In this document: in pieces, positions 46,680-56,567 of the stretch | How the letters are laid out: every line of letters starts with the position of its first letter | How positions within the stretch are numbered: position 1 is the stretch's first letter | NCBI GenBank assembly: GCA_047495785.1 | Contig: JBLDXI010000042.1 | Location: 4,650,001 to 4,714,000 of the forward strand | Length of the DNA stretch: 64,000 nucleotides | Source: Lepidodermella squamata | Taxonomy: Eukaryota; Gastrotricha | Direction of reading: 5' to 3' | Position numbers and translations under genes: made by a program | The notes under the pieces: generated by a model | The model's database searches: none | The model's input: only the letters and a program-made list of their open reading frames with translations | Told to the model about the DNA's origin: nothing

Positions 46680-47481
46680 TTAGTGCTTGCTGTTGATGAT
46701 ATTCCAAGCCGTGTAGATCGATAGGCCGAAAAGCGGGAAAAATCCGGCGAGGCTAATGGCGCCAATATTACGCTTGGAAGGATCTGGAAAATTTCAAGGA
46801 TACAATTGGAAAAATTCCTAGGCAGTTTCAAACTTTGAAAATATTTTAGGGGATAATATAATTTTTCATAACGATATTTACATGTAGAATCAAAATTCTT
46901 TTAAAAATCCAGACTTGTTCAGAAAGGTAATTTTTTTCATCCTCTATTCAATTTTTACTGTTGTTTAATATTTTTTAGTTCGAAGTTACCTCCAGTTGAG
47001 TATCCGACCATGTAAAAAATGCGGCCAATTAGGTAGATGGCACCACAAACAGCGGCAGTGGACTAAAAACAAATAGGTCCATTAACAAGGAATTATGGCT
47101 ATATAACAAAATGAGATCTTACTGGGTATTGGATACCGGCAATAAAGAGGAGCAGCAAGTAGACGGCAATGTTTTCCAAACTGAAAGAACGCATTCATTA
47201 TCTCAGATGTTCAAGAAGAAGATTTGGGAAAATTCACTAGTTTTGATGAGCACGTTGAATGCAGTTGAATACGTGATCCGGCTCAGGAGGCGAGGGTACT
47301 GAGAAAATATCGCCGGATAATTAAAAAATTAACTGGAAAAATGAATAATACCAACCTTGACGTCGTACTTTTTACGGCCCTTGGCGACGTTGATGATGAA
47401 GGCGAAGTTGACGAAAACGCTAGCAACAGCGGCTGCGAGGACGTAGCCGTGTTCGTGGGTCAAAGTCAGTGTCAAAGTCAT
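46680..47481 (-). pseudogene. MGST3 copy B, frameshifted by a 7-nt deletion
   Basis: This is a tandem paralogue of copy A. Exons are 47481-47356, 47298-47238, 47180-47123, 47062-46990 and 46783-46680. All exon lengths equal those of copy A except exon 2, which is 61 nt instead of 68. Seven bases present in copy A (plus strand 46315-46321, gtggtag) are absent at about 47287/47288. This shifts the frame just before the FNCIQRAHQN signature. All splice sites and the downstream coding (GRIFYMVGYSTGDPSKRN) are otherwise intact. No alternative AG rescues the frame: the next upstream acceptor introduces a stop. Either a young pseudogene or a sequencing/assembly error; without the deletion it would encode 142 aa. 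Confidence 0.75.
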
Positions 47482-48595
47482 GTTTTAAAGTCTAAACGAG
47501 TAAGGTTTCCTGTAAAATATAATGTAAAATGCGAGTAGCAAAGCAGAGAAATAAAGCAATGAATGAAAAACACCGTGGCCACACCGCACGCGTATCTTTT
47601 TTTAGTGTCCACTTGCAGATTATTTGACCCATTATCGCAGAGTGGCCACAATAATGCCGGCTTGATAAGCCAAATGGCTGCGTGTTCATAACGCGTCTTT
47701 ACGAAATGGTCAAATTACGTCTTATTTTGAAAAAATTCTAGAAACATTCTAGGTAGTGTGTTTCCACTGCCGCAAATTTTACGTAGTGACGAATGCTTAT
47801 ACACGTGTCATATGCTTTTTTGCATATGCCGCATGGTTAAAAAGTGGGGCAATTTTTAAAGGCGTAGTGCTACTATATAGCACAGTACTATAGGGTGTGT
47901 AGTGTGTGGTTTTTTGTTTTTGAATCTTTTTGAATCAATAGCCACGTGTGCGAGTGCGCATGTGATCACGTACTAAAAGATGAAATAAATTGGATCATCA
48001 TATTGTTTCTATGTTTCTATGATGGTTGCGAAAATGTTTGGGAGAGAAACGTCGTTTATTTCTCACGAAAAATGCAATATTCTGCATGAAGCGCATCGAC
48101 TCATAGCCTGAGGACCCGGAAAAACTACTAAAGTTATGTTACAGCAATCAGCAATGACGTATTTCTAATTAAGCGCAACAATATTGAAGAGAAACTAGCT
48201 GTACATATGCCGATGGACATATACCTTATTGTCCCTGATAACCTCAATGTTTTCCCTATTTTCTTCACCTGCCGGTAAAATTCGGGGAAATGTTCAAAAA
48301 ATCACGGGCCTCCTCTAGGACTTAGGATCTATTTCATCTCCTCGCGGAAAAATTGATATTTCATTGTGAAATTCCCTTTTAAATTGAAAAAATGGAATTT
48401 CACAATTGAAAATAATTTTTCAGTTAGCAAATGAAATACACCCTTAGTTAAGCATTCCATTTTATTCGAAAGCGATTCAATCTTGAACTATCGATCGGTG
48501 GTTTTCAGAGGTTGGAAAAAAATCAAAATCACCCCTCTTTATTCCTAGAAAAAATGAAATTTAACTTTCACCTTTTTGGTTTTATTTTTCAACAA
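47482..48595. other. Intergenic, no gene seen
   Basis: Promoter side of the MGST3 pair and downstream flank of the next minus-strand ORF. AT-rich, with no supported ORF. Confidence 0.4.
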
Positions 48596-49096
48596 TTAAA
48601 AATACAGACTTATCGTTGCAGGCTGCATTTTGCGAACAGATAAATCAATAGGACCTTCTAACGGACATTCTTCGGCATAGGGCCGAAATCTAGCAGTAGT
48701 GAACGATTTTGGTAAAGAGAGATCAATAGCGGCGTCCTTTGAAGTTATGCGAGTTGTAGGAATAGCCTTCTTTTGTTGTGTCGACAAGTTGCCAATTTTC
48801 GGCAGCTTTTGCAGCCAATAACCGGTACCTTGACTAGGCCCAGTGTCATCGACAATATGAAAGCCGGCATTTTTACGCGACTCAGCATTTAGTTCGTCTG
48901 TGCTCCTGCCCGAACAATCATCAGTGATAGCTGAATCTGCCGTAGTCATGATATTGCTAATGGAACTATCATCAACTGCCGTCGAGAAGTGGCCCGTGAT
49001 TTCCGACTCCTTTCCGTCTTTCTTTTTCGCCACCTTCCTTTTGCCTTTAGGCCTACGGCCAATACATTTTCGCGATCTTCTTCCGTAGTTCGGCAT
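48596..49096 (-). CDS. Putative nuclear protein with CtBP-binding PxDLS motifs
   Basis: A 166-aa ORF with ATG at 49096. The N-terminus is a dense basic cluster (RRSRKCIGRRPKGKRKVAKKK), a strong nuclear or nucleolar localisation signal. The middle is polar and Ser/Thr/Asp-rich. The C-terminal third contains GPIDLSVRK, an exact PxDLS CtBP-docking motif, and AAIDLSLPK, a near match. This arrangement is typical of transcriptional corepressor adaptors, but no DNA-binding domain is present. It may be one exon of a larger gene. A decayed copy of its first codons and upstream DNA lies at 52360-52430, showing the locus was once duplicated. Function inferred only from motifs. Confidence 0.5.
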   Translation of the reverse strand: MPNYGRRSRKCIGRRPKGKRKVAKKKDGKESEITGHFSTAVDDSSISNIMTTADSAITDDCSGRSTDELNAESRKNAGFHIVDDTGPSQGTGYWLQKLPKIGNLSTQQKKAIPTTRITSKDAAIDLSLPKSFTTARFRPYAEECPLEGPIDLSVRKMQPATISLYF

Positions 49097-49669
49097 TTCT
49101 CAGCGATAATAGAACCCTATTGCCGACGTTTTTTCAAGAGAAAATTAGATGAACGGTTGAACGGGCGTGACCATTCCATAAGGGAGATGTAAAATTGTTG
49201 TAAGGGTTCTTTCAACATAATTTCATCGGCGGAGATGATTCCACACAACATTTTTACATGAATATACACGCCACAACCTTTTAGTTTTCTGATTAAATAA
49301 GAAAAACTTATCTAAACTTCTAACATAATGCGTTGCAAAGTACTAATGCGACCTAAAATCAACATGGTAAGATGATGATCTTTTACTCGCAATAATTGTG
49401 AATCAGCACTTTTTTGCAGGACCCCGAAATCACACGATCGATCACTAGGTTTTTGCTAACAATTTTTTTTATTCATTAGATAGTCGATAGGAGTGTCGAA
49501 TTTACGATAGAGAATTTTGTGCTGGACCGCATGTGCTTAGTGTACTATATTTGTGAAGGGTGGGTGACAATTTCAACAACATTCAATTTTCCTTGCAAGA
49601 AACCTCAAGCTATTAACCCAACCTAGAAGCTGGAGTGATATGAGCTTATTTGCGTTCTCTTTCAGGTAA
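49097..49669. other. Intergenic, duplicated downstream at 52.4-52.8 kb
   Basis: This spacer has no gene. Long stretches recur with divergence at 52380-52790 (for example catttctcagcgataatag; atcacacgatc; the ggtttttgct/tagtttttttgct block), marking it as part of a segmental duplication. Confidence 0.55.
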
Positions 49670-51916
49670 TCAGCGACTGCTGCGGTTCGATGAAGCCGAG
49701 TGAAAGTTTGGGGGATGACGGGTAACGGAATTCCTTGGCATGGCAACATTCGCCAGCTTCATATTCATTATCACAACAGAAAGCGATGACAGCAGAAGAA
49801 GCCCGATAGCGATGACCAGCTCGAGCATAACCGAAGATTTAGAAATGTAGGAAATTGCGATAGTTCCGAGAAATAGCGTTACAGTCGCGGTGTAGTATAG
49901 CACAAGTCTTCTCGCCTCGGCGTTGAATTTGAACATCGGACACGATCGTAACTTCATCGCGAAACCAGCACCGATCAGCAACAAACCGGAATTTGCAGCA
50001 ATGAGAGCGGTCAGAAACTCACTTGAATATTGCGTTGATTCGCATTCAAATAATGTTGGTAGAACATACGTATCCGTCTCCTCTTGATATATATTTGAAC
50101 AGTCGTTGGGAACAGCCGTCAATGGATCGATGCATGTCCAAGCGATGCATACTGCTAAACAGAGGAAAGGGAAAACCGCGGCAACTTTAACGTTGTAGCA
50201 GCTGATTTTCTGTACATTCGAGTCTTTCGTTACCTTGTATGACTCTCGCAGACAAAGAAGTAGAGTGGATATAATATTAGAAAGTCCTAGCGTTGTAGCG
50301 AACAACGAGAATTGACAGGAAAAGCTGGTTTTCAACGACGTTGGCGCCGCTGTTGCTAAGGACGCAGCGCACAACAAGAAAATCGATGGTTGAAAATAGT
50401 ACAAATGCGTACATGATTTCCTCTTTTCGGCATCGCGGCATTTGATAATCAAAAGAGCGAGAGTAATTAGTGAAATAAAAATTGCAGCTGCAGTGATCAC
50501 TGAAAAAACATCAATGCCTATCCCAGTGTCGATTTCCATCAGAAGCGGGCCATCTAACGGAATTTGATCAAGAGGTTTCATGATCTTGAAATCGTAGTAA
50601 GACGAATTCAACAGGGTTGATGGACTTTTCCCATTGAATGTAATCGCATACCGAATTACCATGCCTCGATTACTGTACCATTGGGAAACAAGTTGCGGCT
50701 CGCTGTCGAACTCGAGTCGTTCTGAGTACCGGAAATCGCCATGTCTCAGATTTCGAACCGTCAACCTTGCCGCACTCATGTTCGCAACAGATGCAATAAC
50801 CTTTGGCTTATTGATATAGTCCTTTAACGTTAGATTTAGTTTGTTGAGTTCATTCTCGGTGCTATGAAGAGTCATCAGGCCATGAAGAGCGATGTCGTAG
50901 CATAGATGACGGAAGGCGAAGTCAGACGGCACCATGCCGTCGGTAATTGATTTGTAGAGAACTTCAAATTCAGTCATGGAATGACCTAACGTAGTTTTTC
51001 CCACAGGTGGTATAAGTGCATCGGGAGGTGAGCCAATGAAAAGCGCTCGTTTAAGCTGGTCGTAGTACTTTTCACGGCTGCACCACGGCGGGTAGAACGA
51101 GTCCGGCCAGCCTGAAGGCAATGCGAAGATTTGCATCCCTATTATAAACATGTACCTTGGCCCTCTGATCCCGACATTATAGGCGCGGCAGAAGAACAAA
51201 GGTACTTGTGCGAAAACACCTGGATCGACCACAAAAATGCGAATGTCTTCATTTTTCATTGCCAGCAAAACATAATCGTTGGAATCTGTCAACGCCTCCA
51301 TCAACACGATTTTAATGCCAACTTTTGGGGCGAGTTCTAGCATCATGTTGGCCAATTCTTGGTTCATTGTGTTACCATCCATGTTCAGCACAAGCCCCAC
51401 TTTTCGCCATTTCGCTAATGATTTTATGAATTGAATTCGTCCGTATATGGCAATTTGAGTGGATGATCGAATTCGATACATATTGGGGAAAATGTCGCGC
51501 CTCGCAGTTTGAGACGGGGCCATACAACTGAATGCGATCATTACCATGTCAACTTGAGCGGCCAGTCGACCCCAAGCCACGCAACCAGGTGTGAAGAGCG
51601 AGCCGAGGACGACCGGTGAGATTAAGGTGGAATTTCCGTTGAACTGCGAGAACTGCATAACATTTTTGACCGCTCTCTTTGAAACGGCTCCTTCGTCTTC
51701 GAAAACCAGATCGACATGGTACCCCGGTAGTATATCATCGCGGTCATTCACTAGGTCGACTACCAGTCGCTGTGTTGCGGCGCAGGATGCGAAATTGAGC
51801 GGCTCATTCCCAGTGAATGGTAACATCGATAGCATTTTTATGTGATGCAGCTTTTGGCCGTCAACCGCTACGGCGACGGTCAAGAGCGCGAAAAAGACGT
51901 GCCACTTTGAAACCAT
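49670..51916 (-). CDS. Class C GPCR, GABA-B-receptor-like, intronless
   Basis: A 748-aa single-exon receptor. A signal peptide (1-20) is followed by a Venus-flytrap ligand-binding ectodomain (about 25-440; LVVDLVNDRDDILPGYHVDLVFED, GSLFTPGCVAWGRLAAQVDMVMIAFSC, KWRKVGLVLN). There is no cysteine-rich domain. Seven transmembrane helices lie between about 470 and 730 (IDVFSVITAAAIFISLITLALL, YYFQPSIFLLCAASLATAA, FATTLGLSNIISTLLLCLRE, VAAVFPFLCLAVCIAWTCI, FLTALIAANSGLLLIGAGFA, VLYYTATVTLFLGTIAISYI, LELVIAIGLLLLSSLSVVI). The tail is short and Ser/Arg-rich. Absence of the Cys-rich domain puts it nearest GABA-B types; the ligand is unknown. The lack of introns in a 2.2-kb receptor suggests retroposition. 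A decayed partial copy lies upstream (52830-53350). Confidence 0.88.
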   Translation of the reverse strand: MVSKWHVFFALLTVAVAVDGQKLHHIKMLSMLPFTGNEPLNFASCAATQRLVVDLVNDRDDILPGYHVDLVFEDEGAVSKRAVKNVMQFSQFNGNSTLISPVVLGSLFTPGCVAWGRLAAQVDMVMIAFSCMAPSQTARRDIFPNMYRIRSSTQIAIYGRIQFIKSLAKWRKVGLVLNMDGNTMNQELANMMLELAPKVGIKIVLMEALTDSNDYVLLAMKNEDIRIFVVDPGVFAQVPLFFCRAYNVGIRGPRYMFIIGMQIFALPSGWPDSFYPPWCSREKYYDQLKRALFIGSPPDALIPPVGKTTLGHSMTEFEVLYKSITDGMVPSDFAFRHLCYDIALHGLMTLHSTENELNKLNLTLKDYINKPKVIASVANMSAARLTVRNLRHGDFRYSERLEFDSEPQLVSQWYSNRGMVIRYAITFNGKSPSTLLNSSYYDFKIMKPLDQIPLDGPLLMEIDTGIGIDVFSVITAAAIFISLITLALLIIKCRDAEKRKSCTHLYYFQPSIFLLCAASLATAAPTSLKTSFSCQFSLFATTLGLSNIISTLLLCLRESYKVTKDSNVQKISCYNVKVAAVFPFLCLAVCIAWTCIDPLTAVPNDCSNIYQEETDTYVLPTLFECESTQYSSEFLTALIAANSGLLLIGAGFAMKLRSCPMFKFNAEARRLVLYYTATVTLFLGTIAISYISKSSVMLELVIAIGLLLLSSLSVVIMNMKLANVAMPRNSVTRHPPNFHSASSNRSSR

Positions 51917-52359
51917 GAGAGCGAGAAAATGAATTTATTTTCGCCTTTGCGCGCCGCATATTTGTAGTCGACGGATCCACTAACCCCAGAGGCATAATGT
52001 CTGAAATGTCTGAGGCTGTTGACAAATTTGAAACCCTGTTGTGATTAAACGTGACATGAGAGTGTTGAGTGTGACACTGAATGACACGCATAATGGGCAC
52101 CTTGTTTCCAAAAAGTGCACCCATGTGCTTCCTTCCTCATTTAGATGTCTATGATTTATGTAAATGTAACAATAACACGAGAACTTTCTTACCCTTTCAT
52201 GGCCGAATTTTTTAATTTTCAGGCAAATGAAGGAATTAGTCGGAAAATCTACACCTGTATGATACCCTAGGCACTTAGGTGCATAGTTCGTTGTTGGTGC
52301 GGCAAAAAGTCATATCTCGATCCAAAATCGAAACTGAGATTTTTACAGTTTCTGACTCA
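51917..52359. other. GPCR upstream region, no gene seen
   Basis: Promoter side of the class C GPCR. No supported coding sequence. Confidence 0.4.
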
Positions 52360-53350
52360 GTTTTTCGTGCTTTCTTCGGCTTCTTCCGCATTTCAGCATT
52401 TCTCAGCGATAATAGAGTAATCCATATTTGCCAGAATATTTCAGTGACCTTGAGCAGAACCTTTCCTTCATGAAGATGCATAATCTATTTCAGTGGCGGG
52501 GATGACTACCCACAACGTTTTAACATGAAGGCACACGTCTTAGCCTTAGCTTTGTGAAGAAGTTTGAAAGAATTCTCTGAATTTCATGAGTTTGAAAAAA
52601 ATCTTTGCAACGTACTAATGCACCTGAAATTACCAAGTGTAATAGTGATATGATGTTTTTAAAATCGCAATAATTTTGTATCGGCCATTTTGTTGCAGGT
52701 CATCGATCACACGATCACTCGATGGATCTTAGTTTTTTGCTCCAATCGAACCATTTTTAATCTGCATTAGTCGATAAAAGTGCTTACTAACTGTCCCATA
52801 ATGGAGATCGTCTAATTGAGCATGAGGACTTACCCAGTGAATGTAATCGCATACTGAATTACCAAGCCCCGATCACCACACCGGAAACAAGCTGTATATT
52901 GAACTCTAGTCGTTCGGAATGGAGCGTAAATCGCCATGTATATGGAGCGAGTCCACCTCCCATCTCTCCTCCTGGTCCCCTTACAACCGCGTAAGCGAAC
53001 ACGGAGTGTGTGTCGGCCATGGTGGCTCAAAGGTTAGAGCCGTGCCTTCTCAGAAAGGCAGCCCGGGTTCAATCCCCGGGTACGACACTTTTCGAGCACT
53101 CGTGTAGCGCGTTACACCATGTCTCAGATTTCGAACGATCAACTTAACCATACGCTCGTGTTCGTTGTTTATGTTTGGTAATTGATTTAAACTTGAAGTT
53201 GTGCAAAATAATGAGCCAAAGTACTTCAACCCACACTTGGTGCATCGGAGCCTTTGAAACTCCCCCGTTTCAGCTGGTCGTGGTACTTTACCACAGCGGG
53301 CAGGACGAGTTTGGCTAGCCAGAAGGTAATTTGAAGGAATTCCCACGCCT
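52360..53350 (-). pseudogene. Decayed duplicate of the CtBP-motif ORF 5' end plus class C GPCR ectodomain
   Basis: From 52360 to about 52790 the sequence mirrors 49050-49500, including the first codons of the CtBP-motif ORF (ATG then GGAAGAAG). From about 52830 it matches the GPCR ectodomain on the minus strand in order: IQYAIT (versus IRYAIT), LTVRNLRHG-like RLIVRNLRHG, and KYHDQLKRGSFKGS (versus KYYDQLKRALFIGS). The transmembrane half is missing from the copy. Frame breaks, internal deletions and a SINE-like insertion show it is non-functional. Confidence 0.75.
52939..53121 (+). mobile_element. tRNA-derived SINE-like insertion with 5-bp target-site duplication
   Basis: A 178-bp block (52939-53116) interrupts the GPCR pseudogene exactly where the functional gene reads cgccatgtctcag. 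It is flanked by ccatg at 52934-52938 and 53117-53121. Inside is a pol III type 2 promoter: box A TGGCTCAAAGG at 53023-53033 and box B GGTTCAATCCC at 53066-53076. A well-paired T-arm (CCGGG/CCCGG) and an anticodon-arm-like hairpin (TGCCT/AGGCA) are also present. The acceptor stem does not pair properly, so this is a tRNA-derived retroposon rather than a working tRNA gene. Confidence 0.75.
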
Positions 53351-54375
53351 GATGTAGACTATTGACTAAGACCATGTCTGGCCAGTGGCCTGTGGACTGC
53401 GGGTGGGCGGGAAAATGGCACAAAACAACGTTTCGTATTGATCGTTTTCATGCGGCAAAATAGTGCTGAGTGTTACCGCGATTTATTTTTTAAATCAATG
53501 CGATAAAAATGTCAATACTATTTTTTACAATTATAATATGTTTTTAATAATCCAAATTTTGGTTTTCACGCAAAATGTCTTGGTTTCCGCTGTGCAAAGT
53601 CCTCGTCGTTCAGTTCTTGTCGCTTCGACGTCATGAAGTTTGCCAAGAATGTCTGTTTACGCTCTGTTCACGGGTAGAAATTAAATATGGGTTGAAAATG
53701 AAGGAATTCAAGCGCCAAGTATAAGGTTTTTCAGCCAAATAGGGACTAGGCAACGGGAATTTCGACCTTGCCAAAGCATTCGCTCTGCGCTCTTGTTTTG
53801 CTTCGGCGCAATGCACTCAGCTTGAATTTTTTTGCTTGTAGTGTTGCTGTTAGTTAGAAGGTTACTGGCCATCAATTGAGCGTATAAGAAATTTTACCTG
53901 GGAAATGGAAGAGCTCATAATGCGTCTCGTAAAGAGTCAAAAGCCTTTCTATGATGCGTCTCATGTGACAATGGAGAGAAATCAGGACGCGAACCCATTT
54001 TTCTGGCTATTCTTGTTGGGGAGTGGGATATCTTCAAATGCATTGTCAGCTCAAACTTTAAACTCGCGTCGCTTGCAATATGGTCGCAAGCCATTATTCA
54101 ATTTCAAGTGTGATTCTTCAAGTGTTGTTGCAAGGATTGTTTGTTGCTTCGTGTATCTCAGTATCTCGTATCTCAGAGGTGTAAGTACTCGCTGATGTGA
54201 ATCTCTTCGAACTTGGAACTGCTCACCTGTACGCTGTATGCTCCCCAGCGAACGTAATGAGGTTTCTAGCCTCGAAATTTGAAGCTGGACAGTGAACTAG
54301 CAGAAAGCATTTAATTTAATTATGTGCTTTCTGCGACAGAACATAGGATATTAACGCATAGCTCATAAGTCACAA
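53351..54375. other. Intergenic, no gene seen
   Basis: Spacer ahead of the MITD1-AATF-TRIP12 block. The ORF 53905-54195 has an ATG but no recognisable sequence and atypical composition, so I do not call it. Confidence 0.35.
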
Positions 54376-55125
54376 ATGAGCAAGCCTCCTCCGTTTCTCG
54401 ACGTCGCTGCTGGAATCTTGAAGCGTGCTATAGCTGCAGATGAATCAAAACACTTTGCACAAAGCCTGTTGTACTATCAAGAGGGCATAGAAGTGCTGCT
54501 GCGAATAATGAAAGACGACTCCATTGAAGCCACTCAACGGAGCAGACTTCGCCAAAATGTGGAGAATTACATGGATCGTGCTGAGCAAATCAAGCGGCTT
54601 TTGGAGAAGGAGAAAACTGCATGCTCATACCATGAAAACATTAGAATAGGTGATGATGACACCGGTTACAGTTACACCCGCGTATTTGGTCCGTATTGTG
54701 ATAACAATGTAACTTCGGTTGAAGTGGATGATCCCTACATCCGGGAAACATATCAACTGCTTAACTTCGTCAGATTTTGCGAGCTATTTGTGAAAAACCG
54801 TTGCCCGGTGACAAAAATTACGCTGAAAACGTTCATTGACTCTCCGGATTCGATAAATGGCAAACGACAAAATTCTGCTTTCAATGAGATCTCTCAGAGC
54901 TTGTCAAAGCATGGTATCGCCATTGAGACGAAGCACTCGGAAACTCTCCATGATCGAGAAGTGAGGTTCTCGAATGGCTGGATTTTCAAACTAGGTCGTG
55001 GTCTGTCGTACTTCAAAAAGGCTGAGTTCGGTAATTTCTCCATCGGTAGCTGCGACATGGATTTGAGGCCATGCCATGAAACAACTATTGAAATTTTTCA
55101 CCGTTCCACGCTAGCTACGAAATAA
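54376..55125 (+). CDS. MITD1-like MIT-domain protein (ESCRT-III partner in abscission)
   Basis: A 249-aa intronless protein, the same length as I recall for human MITD1. The N-terminal MIT three-helix domain (about 8-80) has AAGILKRAIAADESKHFAQSLLYYQEGIEVLL and YMDRAEQIKRLLEKE. The C-terminal PLD-like domain (about 100-245) has YTRVFGPYC, SVEVDDPYIRETYQLLNFVRFCELFVKN, SLSKHGIAIETKHSETLHDREVRFSNGWIFKLGRGLSYFKK and RPCHETTIEIFHR. In animals it binds ESCRT-III tails and membranes at the midbody to coordinate abscission. The AATF ATG lies 66 nt downstream with a TTTTGTTCAG acceptor between them, so the pair is probably co-transcribed. Confidence 0.95.
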   Translation: MSKPPPFLDVAAGILKRAIAADESKHFAQSLLYYQEGIEVLLRIMKDDSIEATQRSRLRQNVENYMDRAEQIKRLLEKEKTACSYHENIRIGDDDTGYSYTRVFGPYCDNNVTSVEVDDPYIRETYQLLNFVRFCELFVKNRCPVTKITLKTFIDSPDSINGKRQNSAFNEISQSLSKHGIAIETKHSETLHDREVRFSNGWIFKLGRGLSYFKKAEFGNFSIGSCDMDLRPCHETTIEIFHRSTLATK

Positions 55126-55191
55126 TTTATTTCCCTTATTCTTAGTAAATTCGGTTCTAATTCCGTTTTGTTCAGTTAGATTTTCTTATTA

Positions 55192-56448
55192 ATGGCTGAA
55201 TTTCTGGACGATGAGGCTGAATGCTCCGATTTTGATGGCGAGGAAGATGAAGACCTAGAGGCGGAAGAAGAAGAAGAAGAAGAAGAAGAAGAAGATGGCG
55301 GTAGCCATGACGAAGAAGGTGAGAGTGAAGATGACGATGCGGATGACGATGACAAATCCGACGAAAAAGATGATTCATTCCGAATCCTCAATGAAAGTAC
55401 TACGTCAGTAGAAAACGTTGGGGCAGTTACTACCCAATTGAAGTTATGGGACCAATTGATGGCCTCTCGGATCAAATTACAACAGGTAATGATTCATCTC
55501 ACGTATTTGATTGACTTTAATTGACACCTGTTACATAGGTCATCAAAGCTGCAAATAGTCTTTCATTGCTAAACACAAGGATTGCCTCAAAAGATGTGAA
55601 AAAGAAGGCAATTTTATGCGTGAGGCGAGCTGAAAAAATGCGAGCTCATCTACAATCTCTAGTCGACTCGCTGCTTACAAGTCTTGACGTGGAGAAAGCT
55701 GATGATTCGATGCAATTTGAGCTAAGTAAAGCTGACGCATTTTGGGAGCCGATTCTCGAGCAATGGTGGGGCAAGACGTGCATACCTACAACTGACAAGA
55801 AAGGCAATGCGAAAAATAGCTTCAATCAACTTGAAGAATCGCCGGTGAAATATGCCCGGCGGTTGATGTCTGACAAACCGACTTTGTTGAAACGGACGCA
55901 ATTAAAGCGTCTCGATTATCGGCCGCTCCAATCGATTGGTGATGCGCCTATTTCCGGCGAAGATTATGATGCGAGAATATTTGATGATAACGATTTCTAT
56001 CAGACGTTGGTTCGGGATGTTATTTCGCGAAAATTGGCCAATTCTAGTGATCCAAGTGCAATGGCTAGGTTTGTATATTTTTCAACTGTTGACAATATTT
56101 TTAAATATCCCATTTCGCGATATTTAACGGGAATTATATGGATAAGAGAAATGGTTTCATTCACCTTGTGCCATTTATTACAGGACGATGTTATCTGGCG
56201 AAAAGCTGACCGCCGATATTATGAAGCCGAAAAAGAAAGTTGTCGACAGGCGAGCGAGTAAAGGCCGCAAAATTCGTTACAACGTAAGTTGTTCGCGTAC
56301 ATATCGCTTGAATAATCGCCGCAATTATGCCTCATTATCACAGGTCATGCCCAAGTTGGTCGCTTATATGGGCCCAGATCTTTCGAAGATAACGTGGACC
56401 GACCAACAACGCGACGAGTTGTTCAAGTCTTTGTTCCAGCAAATTTAG
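55192..56448 (+). CDS. AATF/Che-1 (Bfr2) nucleolar protein
   Basis: This is a nucleolar factor in small-subunit rRNA processing and apoptosis/transcription control. Exons are 55192-55485, 55539-56068, 56184-56283 and 56344-56448, giving 342 aa. The N-terminus is extremely acidic (a long Glu run and Asp-rich tracts, about 1-65). The AATF domain (about 75-190) has LWDQLMASRIKLQQVIKAANSL, then the TRAUB domain (from about 265) with NDFYQTLVRDVISRK, VDRRASKGRKIRY and a C-terminal LFKSLFQQI. It is shorter than vertebrate AATF (about 560 aa) but contains all conserved blocks. It is the probable downstream cistron of MITD1; TRIP12 starts about 120 nt further on the same strand. Confidence 0.93.
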
Positions 56449-56567
56449 AAAATTGTTTTTATTAAACCAAAAGAAACTAGAGCTGATTTTTTCCTACAAT
56501 TTTTAGCTGATTTTTTTGAATGTATTTATATAGGCATTGTTATAAAACAGATGCTAGGTGAATCTAT

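Noticed and set aside
53010-53098. Functional tRNA gene
   Set aside because: Boxes A and B and two arms are present, but the acceptor stem fails to pair with any register that satisfies the D-arm spacing. It also sits inside an insertion with a target-site duplication.
53905-54195. 96-codon ORF beginning MEELIMRL
   Set aside because: No recognisable domain, no paralogue in the window and no splice partner; length is compatible with chance.
55172-55475. Ser/Leu- or His/Leu-rich minus-strand ORFs
   Set aside because: They are antisense readings of the Glu/Asp repeat region of AATF.
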